This document shows, piece after piece, positions 35,415-43,089 of a stretch of 64,000 nt of DNA. The stretch spans positions 1 to 64,000 of the forward strand of contig JAQYLI010000012.1 in NCBI GenBank assembly GCA_028720105.1, given 5' to 3'. Numbering within the stretch: position 1 is the first letter of the stretch; the number at the start of each line of letters is the position of its first letter. This DNA is from Oscillospiraceae bacterium (GTDB lineage Bacteria > Bacillota > Clostridia > Oscillospirales > Ruminococcaceae). Under the pieces are notes generated by a model, which ran no database searches, was not told where the DNA came from, and was given only the letters and a program-made list of their open reading frames with translations. The position numbers and the translations under genes are program-made.

Positions 35415-35440
35415 GCGAAACCCGAAAGGACTGAAGAGAA

Positions 35441-35923
35441 ATGGGTACATTGCCCTTTGACCTTGAAATAGAGGATATTGCCGCTCTTGCGGACATCATA
35501 AACGAAAAAGATTTAGGCGAGATACGCCTTGAGGACGAGGATATCGGCGCAAAGATAGTTATCAAGGGACGTCCTCTCCCTCCTCCCCCACCTCCGATGC
35601 AGCCCGTATACGGCGCACCTATGGCAGCACCTTCACCCGAAGCAGCTCCCGCTAAGGCAGAAACCAAGACTACCGAGCAGGCTCCCGAGGGCGAGACCGT
35701 AAAAGCCCCCATAGTCGGCACATATTACTCCTCCCCCGCCCCCGACAAGCCCCCCTTTGTTCAGGTGGGACAGAAGGTAAAGCGCGGAGATATCGTAATG
35801 ATAATCGAGTCAATGAAGATAATGAACGAGATCCCCTGCCCCGTTGACGGCACCGTCAAGAAGCTGCTTGTGAAAAACGGCGAGGCTGTGGAGTTTGACC
35901 AGCCTATAATGATAATCGGTTAA
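35441..35923 (+). CDS. accB: Biotin carboxyl carrier protein of acetyl-CoA carboxylase
   Basis: This 160-aa protein carries the biotin that shuttles CO2 between AccC and AccA-AccD. It has an N-terminal helical region, a Pro/Ala-rich flexible linker (about 47-85) and a C-terminal biotinyl domain with the acceptor Lys126 in ESMKIMNEI. The ligase that would modify it, BirA, is encoded at 56157-57134. Confidence 0.97.
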   Translation: MGTLPFDLEIEDIAALADIINEKDLGEIRLEDEDIGAKIVIKGRPLPPPPPPMQPVYGAPMAAPSPEAAPAKAETKTTEQAPEGETVKAPIVGTYYSSPAPDKPPFVQVGQKVKRGDIVMIIESMKIMNEIPCPVDGTVKKLLVKNGEAVEFDQPIMIIG

Positions 35924-35937
35924 GGAGGACGCTGTAA

Positions 35938-36363
35938 ATGCTTTACAATAAGGAACAGATAAAGGAAATAATTCCCCACCGCGACCCCTTTCTTCTCATT
36001 GACGAGATAGAGGAATTAGAGCCGGGCAAGCGCGTGGTGGCATATAAAAATATGACCCCTGAGGAATTCTGGTTCAAGGGACATTTCCCCGATTATCCCG
36101 TAGTACCCGGCGTGCTTATGGTCGAGATGATGGCGCAGGCAGGCTGTGCGGCAATGCTCACCCTCCCCGAAAACAAGGGCAAAATAGGCTTTTTCGGCGG
36201 AATAAAGGAAGCGAAGTTCCGCAGACAGGTAGTTCCCGGGGACAGACTCAAGATCGAAGTTGAGATAATCAAGGTCAAGGGACCCATCGGCATAGGAAAG
36301 GGCATATGCACCGTAGACGGCGAAAAAGCAGTTACCGCCGAGATCACCTTTGCCATAAAGTAA
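35938..36363 (+). CDS. fabZ: 3-hydroxyacyl-ACP dehydratase
   Basis: A 141-aa hot-dog-fold dehydratase acting on 3-hydroxyacyl-ACP. The catalytic pair is His49 ([13 protein letters not shown]) and Glu63 (MVEMMAQAG). It lies 14 bp after accB with GGAGG just before the ATG. No FabA-type isomerase is seen in the operon. Confidence 0.97.
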   Translation: MLYNKEQIKEIIPHRDPFLLIDEIEELEPGKRVVAYKNMTPEEFWFKGHFPDYPVVPGVLMVEMMAQAGCAAMLTLPENKGKIGFFGGIKEAKFRRQVVPGDRLKIEVEIIKVKGPIGIGKGICTVDGEKAVTAEITFAIK

Positions 36364-36385
36364 ACCCGAAAGGCTCTGAGTAAAA

Positions 36386-37747
36386 ATGTTTAAAAAAGTT
36401 CTTATAGCTAACCGAGGCGAAATAGCCGTCAGAATAATCAGAGCTTGCAGGGAGCTTGGAATACACACCGTAACCGTCTATTCCACCGCCGACAAGCACG
36501 CTCTCCACGCTCAGATCGCCGACGAAAGCGTATGCATAGGCCCCCCTGCCACCAAGGACAGCTATTTAAACGCCGCAGCTCTCATAGAAGCCTGCAAAAT
36601 GACAGGAGCGGAGGCTATCCACCCGGGCTTTGGCTTTCTCTCCGAGAATGCGGATTTTGCCCGTCTGTGCGAGGAAAATAACATAGTTTTCATAGGCCCC
36701 CGTCCCAAGTCTATCAGTATGCTGGGGGATAAGGCGGCAGCAAAGAAGGCAATGAAGGCAGCGGGAGTTCCCGTTATCCCCGGTTCCGACGGAGCAGTTC
36801 CCGATATGGAGACCGCAAAGAAGCTCTGTGCCGAGATAGGCTGCCCCCTTATGGTAAAGGCTTCGGCAGGCGGCGGCGGACGAGGAATACGTCTCGTTGA
36901 GCGCCCCGAGGATCTTGAGGACGCCATAATCGCCGCAAAGCAGGAAGCGAAGAATTTCTTCGGCGACGACAGCGTCTATATGGAGAAATTTATCGTAAAT
37001 CCCAAGCATATCGAAGTCCAGATACTCGCCGATAAATTCGGAAATACCGTTTACTTAGGCGAACGTGACTGCTCAATGCAAAGGAGAAATCAGAAGGTTC
37101 TGGAGGAGACCCCCTCCCCCATTATGACCCCAGAGCTTCGTGAAAAAATGGGACGTGCGGCGGTCACAGCGGCAAGAGTATGCGGCTATACCAACGCAGG
37201 CACCATTGAGTTCCTTGTGGACTCGGGCAGGCGCTTCTACTTTATGGAAATGAACACCCGTATTCAGGTGGAACACCCCATAACCGAAGCCGTAACGGGC
37301 ATAGACCTTGTAAAGCACCAGATAAAGATAGCCAATGGCGAGAGACTTCCCTTCACACAAAAGGATATCGCCATAACAGGTCATTCTATCGAGTGCCGCA
37401 TAAATGCGGAAAACCCCGATTATAATTTCCGTCCCAGCCCAGGACAGATAACCGCTCTCCACATTCCCGGAGGTCCCGGCATACGTGTGGACAGCTCCGT
37501 ATATCAGGGCTACACCATTCCCCCCTACTATGACAGTATGATAGCCAAGCTTATAGTCCACGCCCCCACAAGAGAAGAAGCCATTGCCAAGATGAAATGG
37601 GCATTGGCGGAGTTCATCGTTGAGGGAGTGGATACCAACATAGATTTCCAGCTCTCCCTTATCAGAGACAGCGCGTTTGAAAGCGGAACATACGATATCG
37701 GCTATCTGGGCAGAAAGCTGTCAAGGGAAAATAAGCTAACGAATTGA
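36386..37747 (+). CDS. accC: Biotin carboxylase subunit of acetyl-CoA carboxylase
   Basis: This 453-aa ATP-grasp enzyme carboxylates biotin on AccB using ATP and bicarbonate. Seen are the N-terminal KVLIANRGEIAVRIIRA, the ATP-binding glycine loop KASAGGGGRGIR, and the catalytic region FMEMNTRIQVEHPITE. Length is normal. It lies 22 bp after fabZ. Confidence 0.97.
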   Translation: MFKKVLIANRGEIAVRIIRACRELGIHTVTVYSTADKHALHAQIADESVCIGPPATKDSYLNAAALIEACKMTGAEAIHPGFGFLSENADFARLCEENNIVFIGPRPKSISMLGDKAAAKKAMKAAGVPVIPGSDGAVPDMETAKKLCAEIGCPLMVKASAGGGGRGIRLVERPEDLEDAIIAAKQEAKNFFGDDSVYMEKFIVNPKHIEVQILADKFGNTVYLGERDCSMQRRNQKVLEETPSPIMTPELREKMGRAAVTAARVCGYTNAGTIEFLVDSGRRFYFMEMNTRIQVEHPITEAVTGIDLVKHQIKIANGERLPFTQKDIAITGHSIECRINAENPDYNFRPSPGQITALHIPGGPGIRVDSSVYQGYTIPPYYDSMIAKLIVHAPTREEAIAKMKWALAEFIVEGVDTNIDFQLSLIRDSAFESGTYDIGYLGRKLSRENKLTN

Positions 37748-37757
37748 GGCGAAAAGA

Positions 37758-38627
37758 TTGTTAGAGGATCTGTTCAAGGTCGTCACCGCCCGCTTTAACG
37801 TGGACGACAGCGAAAAAACAACGGACGTCCCCGCAGAGAAGCAGTTCAAATGCCCCCGCTGCTCCGAGAGCTGCACCGCCGACGAGCTTGAGAATAACAA
37901 ATGGGTATGTCCCTCCTGCGGCTATCACAGCAGGATAAGCGCAAGGGAACGTCTTTCCATAACCGCAGATAAGGACAGCTTCGTTGAATACGACAAGGAT
38001 ATGACAAGCCTTAATCCCATAGATTTCCCCGACTACGAAGAAAAGATCGCAGGACTCAGGGAAAAGACGGGACTTACCGAAGCAGTGATCACAGGCGAAT
38101 GTACCATAAAGGGCGAGCGCTGCATAATCGGAGTAATGGACTCCCACTTTATGATGGCGTCAATGGGCAGCGTGGTAGGCGAAAAGGTCACAAGAGCCTT
38201 TGAAGCCGCCGCAGAGAAGAAGCTGCCGCTGGTGCTTTTCACCGCGTCGGGAGGAGCAAGAATGCAGGAGGGACTTGTCTCCCTTATGCAGATGGCAAAA
38301 ACCAGCGGCGCAGCAGCAAAGCTTTCCCAGGCGGGAGGACTATACATAACCGTCCTCACCGACCCCACCACAGGCGGCGTAACAGCGTCGTTTGCCTCAC
38401 TCGGCGATATCATAATAGCCGAGCCCAAGGTGCTTGTGGGCTTTGCAGGCAGACGCGTTATCGAGGGAACCATAAAGCAGCGGCTCCCCGAGGATTTCCA
38501 GTCTGCGGAATTTACACTTGAAAACGGATTTGCGGATATGATCGTGGAGCGTAAAAATCTCCGCCGTACCATAGCCCACCTTATCCGTCTCCATAAGCCC
38601 TATAAGGAGGTGGATATCCGTGTCTGA
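37758..38627 (+). CDS. accD: Acetyl-CoA carboxylase carboxyltransferase beta subunit, TTG start
   Basis: This 289-aa subunit transfers CO2 from biotin to acetyl-CoA with AccA. An N-terminal zinc ribbon (CPRC and CPSC at about 33-55) is followed by the crotonase-like domain (LFTASGGARMQEG; GGVTASFASLGD). The start is TTG at 37758 with GAGGCG upstream. The end overlaps accA by 8 bp, which supports equal subunit synthesis. Confidence 0.95.
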   Translation: MLEDLFKVVTARFNVDDSEKTTDVPAEKQFKCPRCSESCTADELENNKWVCPSCGYHSRISARERLSITADKDSFVEYDKDMTSLNPIDFPDYEEKIAGLREKTGLTEAVITGECTIKGERCIIGVMDSHFMMASMGSVVGEKVTRAFEAAAEKKLPLVLFTASGGARMQEGLVSLMQMAKTSGAAAKLSQAGGLYITVLTDPTTGGVTASFASLGDIIIAEPKVLVGFAGRRVIEGTIKQRLPEDFQSAEFTLENGFADMIVERKNLRRTIAHLIRLHKPYKEVDIRV

Positions 38628-39462
38628 GGAAAATATCGCAAATGTTGGCATCACCCCCTATGAGCGCCTTGAGATAATCAGGAACAAGAACCGCCCCACC
38701 ATTAGGGACTATCTTCCCCTTATCTTCAACGACTTTTTCGAGCTTCACGGCGACCGACTTTTCGGAGACGACGGAGCGATACTCGGCGGAATAGGCAGAC
38801 TTGGCAATATCCCCGTCACCGTCATAGCCGAGGTCAAGGGCAGGGATATCTTTGAAAACAAGGCTTCAAACTTTGCAATGCCCCACCCCGAGGGCTACCG
38901 CAAGGCACTGAGACTTGCCCACCAGGCGGAGAAATTCCACCGTCCCGTTATATGCTTTATAGATACGCCCGGCGCATTCTGCGGAGTGGCGGCTGAAAAA
39001 AGAGGACAGGGCGAAGCAATTGCCCGAAATCTGGCGGAATTTATGGTATTAAAGACCCCCGTTATCTCGGTAGTTTTAGGCGAAGGCGGCAGCGGCGGCG
39101 CACTTGCTCTCGGAGTATGCGACGAGCTTGCAATGCTTGAGAACTCAATTTATTCGGTAATTTCACCAAGAGGCTTTGCTTCCATTTTGTGGAAAGACGC
39201 TTCAAAGGAGCGAGAAGCCTGCAATATAATGCGTGTAACAGCCGAAGACGCCGTTAATTTAGGCATTGCGGAGGCAATAATTCCAGAGCCCGAGGGCGGC
39301 GCACACAACGATCCCGAAACAACTGCCGAAAATATCTCTGATTTTTTGGTAAAATCGCTGAACAGTAAAATGAAAAAAGATATTGACGTTTTGCTGAATG
39401 AACGATATAATAAATTTAGAAAAATCGGTGTGTTCTCGGAAAATGCTTCCGCGGAGGAATAA
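38620..39462 (+). CDS. accA: Acetyl-CoA carboxylase carboxyltransferase alpha subunit, GTG start
   Basis: A 280-aa partner of AccD. Typical blocks are FELHGDRLFGDDGAILGGIG, the GEGGSGGALALGV oxyanion-hole region and RGFASILWKDASKE. The GTG start lies inside the accD end, with AAGGAGG 9 nt upstream in the accD coding sequence. This completes a full four-subunit carboxylase in one operon. Confidence 0.96.
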   Translation: MSEENIANVGITPYERLEIIRNKNRPTIRDYLPLIFNDFFELHGDRLFGDDGAILGGIGRLGNIPVTVIAEVKGRDIFENKASNFAMPHPEGYRKALRLAHQAEKFHRPVICFIDTPGAFCGVAAEKRGQGEAIARNLAEFMVLKTPVISVVLGEGGSGGALALGVCDELAMLENSIYSVISPRGFASILWKDASKEREACNIMRVTAEDAVNLGIAEAIIPEPEGGAHNDPETTAENISDFLVKSLNSKMKKDIDVLLNERYNKFRKIGVFSENASAEE

Positions 39463-39530
39463 ACCGCCGATAAAACCACAAAGTAAGGACAATAGTCTTT
39501 ATGATACACAATCACAAGGAGGAAAATCAA

Positions 39531-39758
39531 ATGGTATTCGATAAGGTTAAGGAGCTTATTGCAGATCAGCTCGACGTTGACGCTGAGAAAGTAGTTGCAG
39601 AGGCAAACATTCAGGACGATCTGGGCGCAGATTCTCTGGACGTTGTTGACCTGGTAATGTCCCTTGAGGAAGAGTTCGATGTAGAGATCCCCGACGAAGC
39701 AGTTAAGGACATCAAGACTGTCGGCGATATCGTTAAGTACATCGAGGACAATCAGTGA
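39531..39758 (+). CDS. acpP: Acyl carrier protein
   Basis: A 75-aa acidic protein that carries acyl chains on a phosphopantetheine arm attached to Ser35 ([12 protein letters not shown]). A longer frame from 39501 exists, but AAGGAGG lies just before the ATG at 39531, which gives the normal ACP length. It is the last gene of the fab operon. ACPs elsewhere are usually near fabD, fabG and fabF, so the end position is slightly unusual. Confidence 0.96.
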   Translation: MVFDKVKELIADQLDVDAEKVVAEANIQDDLGADSLDVVDLVMSLEEEFDVEIPDEAVKDIKTVGDIVKYIEDNQ

Positions 39759-39782
39759 TCCCAAGCCGAAGAAAAAAGCCTG

Positions 39783-39812
39783 CCCGAAAGTAAAAAAGCT
39801 TTCGGGTTTTTC
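39783..39812 (+). terminator. Terminator of the fab/acc operon
   Basis: CCCGAAAG (39783-39790) and CTTTCGGG (39799-39806) form an 8-bp stem followed by TTTTTCTT, 25 bp after the acpP stop. Confidence 0.92.
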
Positions 39813-39873
39813 TTCATTTACATTATAGCACATTTGTATCAATTTGTCAAGTGTTTTGCGAAACAAATTTTCA

Positions 39874-39905
39874 CAAAAAAAGACCGCCCCTTTTGGAACG
39901 GTCTT
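39874..39905 (-). terminator. Terminator of the HD-domain gene
   Basis: AAGACCG/CGGTCTT arms (39880-39886, 39899-39905) are followed on the minus strand by a run of seven Ts. It faces the fab terminator, as expected for convergent genes. Confidence 0.9.
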
Positions 39906-39924
39906 ATAAATTTCAGAAATCATC

Positions 39925-40470
39925 TCACGCCGACTTGCGCTCTCTGAGCTTTCTTACGGGGAAGGAAACAAGCTTCGAGATAAGATAACCCCAGTGAGCC
40001 ATAACCTCCCAGGCGCCGCATATCTTGTCAACAAAAATGATGACAACAGTCTCCTTGTACTTGGGAAGAGCAATGTTCATAGGGAACATATGCTTCTTGA
40101 TAATATCCGCTTCAACGGGAGTTATCTCAAAATACTTATTAACATTTTCAAGTGCTGTGGAAGCGTGGGTCCAGCCGTGCATCTTCTGACCCTTTTCACG
40201 AACGTAGTCGTGCCAGTCATATAAGAAAAGGTCGTGGAGCAGTCCTGCTCTCGCTCCCGCTCTCTCGTCTAATGAAAGCAGCTTGCAGATAAGGTAATTG
40301 TAGTATGAAACGTTCAGACAATGCTGGAAACAGGTGGTGTGGCCGTGGTGCATATACTGCTGCATCTGCAGAACCACATCGCTGTCAAGAAGATCGGAAA
40401 CAAGGTCGTAATAGCCGCACTCGCTGTCGGGGACCGACAGATCTATTTTTGAGCCGATAGCATTCAACAT
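39925..40470 (-). CDS. HD-domain phosphohydrolase-like protein
   Basis: This 181-aa soluble protein carries the HD metal motif: His in HHGHTTCFQHCLNVS, the HD doublet in AGLLHDLFLYDW and later His in MHGWTHASTALEN. Related proteins hydrolyse nucleotides or nucleotide second messengers, but this one's substrate is unknown. It is divergent from mraZ. Its upstream region contains a promoter at 40548-40576 and, further up, an inverted pair of MraZ-type boxes, so it may respond to the division-cluster regulator. Confidence 0.85.
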   Translation of the reverse strand: MLNAIGSKIDLSVPDSECGYYDLVSDLLDSDVVLQMQQYMHHGHTTCFQHCLNVSYYNYLICKLLSLDERAGARAGLLHDLFLYDWHDYVREKGQKMHGWTHASTALENVNKYFEITPVEADIIKKHMFPMNIALPKYKETVVIIFVDKICGAWEVMAHWGYLISKLVSFPVRKLRERKSA

Positions 40471-40547
40471 CGGGTAATATCCCTTCCTTTGATTTATTTA
40501 TATAGATTTGAGATCTTATTTATTCGGCTTTTTTAAAAGCTAAATTT

Positions 40548-40576
40548 ATTATAACAGCACTTGCCCGATTTTGCAA
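40548..40576 (-). promoter_or_regulatory. Promoter of the HD-domain gene
   Basis: Minus-strand TTGCAA (40571-40576), 17-bp spacer and TATAAT (40548-40553). The -35 hexamer is identical to that of the mraZ promoter on the other strand. Confidence 0.7.
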
Positions 40577-40725
40577 TAGCCATTATGCACATTTTTAAAG
40601 TAAATTGTTGGGCATTATTAAAGTATTTTTCAGAATTACAGTATAATTTCCTTAAATTGTCACAGAATATATTTCAAATTGGTCACAAGGATTACATTTC
40701 GGTTACAGCCAAATTCAAGATATCT

Positions 40726-40767
40726 TCACCACTTTTCACCACAAACGGGCGTTCCCGAAATATTATA
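40726..40767 (-). promoter_or_regulatory. Inverted MraZ-box pair with -10 element facing the HD-domain gene
   Basis: On the minus strand two GTGGTG boxes (40737-40742 and 40727-40732) sit 10 bp apart, about 20 bp downstream of a TATAAT (40762-40767) with no good -35. The 20-nt block 40726-40745 is the exact reverse complement of 40936-40955 in the mraZ promoter. MraZ is known to bind such tandem boxes in its own promoter, so a second MraZ-controlled site on the opposite strand is inferred. Confidence 0.55.
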
Positions 40768-40881
40768 CCCATTGCAAAAATCGCATAAATTATACGTTTT
40801 GGTATGATATTTTCGTCAAAATGCTCAAATCTCAGGGGCAAATTTCTTAATTTATTTGTCCTTTAAGTTGCCCCGAAAAGG

Positions 40882-40910
40882 TTGCAATTCGGTTACAAAT
40901 AGTGTATAAT
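40882..40910 (+). promoter_or_regulatory. Promoter of mraZ and the division/cell-wall cluster
   Basis: TTGCAA (40882-40887), 17-bp spacer and TATAAT (40905-40910). The predicted start is about 40917, immediately before the first GTGGTG box. Within the 40471-41026 gap a 10-bp direct repeat TTCGGTTACA (40698-40707, 40888-40897) also occurs, the second copy in this promoter's spacer. Confidence 0.8.
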
Positions 40911-40917
40911 TACTACA

Positions 40918-40954
40918 GTGGTGAATTAAGCCCATTTTGTGGTGAAAAGTGGTG
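40918..40954 (+). promoter_or_regulatory. MraZ operator (three GTGGTG boxes)
   Basis: GTGGTG occurs at 40918-40923, 40939-40944 and 40949-40954, spaced 21 and 10 bp, directly after the mraZ -10 box. MraZ of E. coli and Mycoplasma represses or regulates its operon by binding GTG-rich tandem repeats at this position. Confidence 0.8.
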
Positions 40955-41026
40955 AGTTTCAACAAGCTGTTGAAAGCCGTGTTGAAATGAGCCTGCCGCC
41001 GAATTTAAACGAAAGGACTGATGACA

Positions 41027-41455
41027 ATGCACGCTCCGCTTATGGGAACCTACAACCATACAATGGACGCCAAGGGCAGAATGGCATTTCCCGGCAAGCT
41101 CAGAGAGCAGCTCGGCGTGAATTTCGTCATCACAATAGGCCTTGAAGGCTGCCTTTACGTTTATTCCAACGAGGAATGGGAGAACTTCACCGAGCAGCTC
41201 AGGACTCTTTCGGGTCCCGTGGCAAAGGCGGCTATCAGAAAATACGCCGCAAACGCCATCATTGCCGAGACCGACAAGCAGGGAAGAATACTTATCCCCC
41301 AGAACCTCAGAGATCACGCAGGTCTCGACCACGATGTGACCGTTATCGGCAATCTGAACAGAGCCGAGATATGGGACAGCGCAAGATACGAGGAAATGAA
41401 CTCCAAGTTCTCCGACGAAGAGCTTGCCGAGGCTATCGACTCCCTTGCTTTCTGA
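41027..41455 (+). CDS. mraZ: Transcriptional regulator MraZ
   Basis: A 142-aa regulator of the division/cell-wall cluster with two SpoVT-AbrB-like repeats (GTYNHTMDAKGRMAFPGKLRE and IIAETDKQGRILIPQNLRDHAG). Two ATGs are in frame. The one at 41027 is 9 nt from AAAGGA and gives the usual MHAPLMGTYNHT start; the one at 41021 is only 3 nt away. Its own operator boxes lie 73-109 bp upstream. Confidence 0.96.
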   Translation: MHAPLMGTYNHTMDAKGRMAFPGKLREQLGVNFVITIGLEGCLYVYSNEEWENFTEQLRTLSGPVAKAAIRKYAANAIIAETDKQGRILIPQNLRDHAGLDHDVTVIGNLNRAEIWDSARYEEMNSKFSDEELAEAIDSLAF

Positions 41456-41498
41456 CGAACACCTGCATTCTGATATATAAAGGACAATTTTACAGATT

Positions 41499-42419
41499 AT
41501 GGAATTTAATCATATACCCGTTATGCTGAGCGAATGTCTTGAGGGGCTTGACATCAAGCCCGACGGTGTTTATATCGACGGCACCTGCGGCGGTGCGGGA
41601 CATTCAAAGGAAATAGCAAAACGGCTTGAAACGGGAATGCTCATCGGCATTGACCGTGACCCCGATGCCGTTAAGACCGCTTCAGAAAGGCTTGAAGGTC
41701 TGAGAGCCACGGTGGTAAAGGGAAATTATTCGGATATGAAGTCTGCGGCGGCAGAACTTCAGATAGATAAGGTGGACGGCATTCTCCTTGACCTGGGAGT
41801 TTCATCATATCAGCTTGACACCGCCGAGAGAGGATTTTCCTACCACGCAGACGCGCCTCTCGATATGAGAATGTCAAAGGAGGGCGTTTCCGCAAGGGAT
41901 ATCGTAAACGAATACTCCCTCAGTCAGCTGACTAAAATACTTTACGAATACGGCGAGGAGAAATTTGCTCCCAGAATTGCCGACGCTATCATAAAGCACA
42001 GAGAGGAAAAGCCCATTGAGACCACCGCAGAGCTTGCGGATATCGTGAGAGAGGGCGTTCCCGCAAAGTTCAGACGTGAGAAAAATCCCTGCAAAAAGAC
42101 ATTTCAGGCTATAAGGATAGCCGTCAACTGCGAGTTTGAACATCTGGACAAGGCTCTTGACGAAGGCTTTGAGCTGTTAAAGCCGGGCGGCCGCTTCTGT
42201 ATCATCACATTCCATTCTTTAGAGGACAGGATAGTGAAGCAGAGGTTTGCAGGCTGGTGCAAGGGCTGCACCTGTCCCCCCGATTTTCCCGTATGCGTAT
42301 GCGGAAACAAGCCCAAAGCAAGGCTTGTAAACAGAAAGCCTGCAGAAGCCTCGGAGGAGGAGCTTGAAGCAAATCCAAGAAGCCGAAGCGCAAAACTCAG
42401 GATAATCGAAAAGCTGTAA
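41499..42419 (+). CDS. rsmH: 16S rRNA m4C1402 methyltransferase
   Basis: This 306-aa SAM-dependent enzyme N4-methylates C1402 of 16S rRNA. Seen are the IPVMLSECLEGL start, the SAM loop DGTCGGAGHS and DRDPDAV, and the C-terminal FHSLEDRIVKQRF. It follows mraZ, the conserved order. Confidence 0.97.
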   Translation: MEFNHIPVMLSECLEGLDIKPDGVYIDGTCGGAGHSKEIAKRLETGMLIGIDRDPDAVKTASERLEGLRATVVKGNYSDMKSAAAELQIDKVDGILLDLGVSSYQLDTAERGFSYHADAPLDMRMSKEGVSARDIVNEYSLSQLTKILYEYGEEKFAPRIADAIIKHREEKPIETTAELADIVREGVPAKFRREKNPCKKTFQAIRIAVNCEFEHLDKALDEGFELLKPGGRFCIITFHSLEDRIVKQRFAGWCKGCTCPPDFPVCVCGNKPKARLVNRKPAEASEEELEANPRSRSAKLRIIEKL

Positions 42420-42462
42420 GATATATAAAAGAAAGACCGTTTAAAGAAAGGAAGGGATAAAT

Positions 42463-42945
42463 ATGGCAGACAGAAACTCAAATCTCGCCTATGACCTTTC
42501 AAGATATGAAAATTACGAGGAGAGGGCAAGCCAGCGCCGTCAGGACATCAAAAGCCGCAGCACCGCCGTAAAGCCCAAGCCTGTTATCGCCGCACCTATG
42601 CTGGTACTGCTTATAATTATGGCAGGGGCAATGCTCTCCTTCTGCATCACCTCAAAGGCAAATATAGCCGCCGTACACGCCGCTATCGTGGACGAGGAAG
42701 CAACAGTCCGCGCCCTTGAGCAGGAAAATGTAAGTATGATAACAAGGCTCGAGCAGAAAAGCTCCCAGAAGGTAGTTGAGGACTACGCAGAAAACGTTCT
42801 GGGAATGCAGAAGCTTGATAACGCCCAGGTGGAATACATAAGCCTTGAAAGCGGAAACAAGGTGGAGATACCCGAGCAGGATACAAGCGTTTTAAGAAAA
42901 ATCAAGAACGCTTTTGACAGCTTTGTGGAATACCTCAGGGGTTAA
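42463..42945 (+). CDS. ftsL: FtsL-like septum formation protein
   Basis: A 160-aa bitopic protein with a basic cytoplasmic N-terminus (1-40), one membrane helix (about 41-62) and an extracytoplasmic coiled-coil-like region (EEATVRALEQENVSMITRLEQKSSQKVVEDYAE). Sequence conservation in FtsL is low; the call rests on topology and on its position between rsmH and the penicillin-binding protein gene. Known FtsL recruits and activates FtsW-FtsI with FtsB and FtsQ. The DUF/Fts name is therefore inferred. Confidence 0.85.
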   Translation: MADRNSNLAYDLSRYENYEERASQRRQDIKSRSTAVKPKPVIAAPMLVLLIIMAGAMLSFCITSKANIAAVHAAIVDEEATVRALEQENVSMITRLEQKSSQKVVEDYAENVLGMQKLDNAQVEYISLESGNKVEIPEQDTSVLRKIKNAFDSFVEYLRG

Positions 42946-42952
42946 TCAAATA

Positions 42953-43039
42953 TGATATAATAGCATCGCTCTGACGCATGACCGCTTATATACTTTTCTT
43001 TGTGTTTGCAAAAAGAGAAGTATAAACTGGCTCATGCGT
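42953..43039 (+). promoter_or_regulatory. Extended -10 element followed by a long hairpin between ftsL and the PBP gene
   Basis: TGATATAAT (42953-42961) is an extended -10 with no clear -35. Seven bases after the predicted start, ACGCATGA (42974-42981) pairs with TCATGCGT (43032-43039). Inside it TATACTT-rich and AAGTATA-rich arms (about 42989-43024) pair around an 8-nt loop. No T run follows, so this looks like an internal promoter with a structured leader. Confidence 0.45.
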
Positions 43040-43089
43040 TCTTGCACTTATGAGAAGAAACGTCACAGGGGTCTGAGGAGGAAAATGTC

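Noticed and set aside
42914-42961. TTGACA at 42914 paired with TATAAT at 42956 as a promoter
   Set aside because: The spacing is 36 bp, far too long; only the extended -10 is kept.
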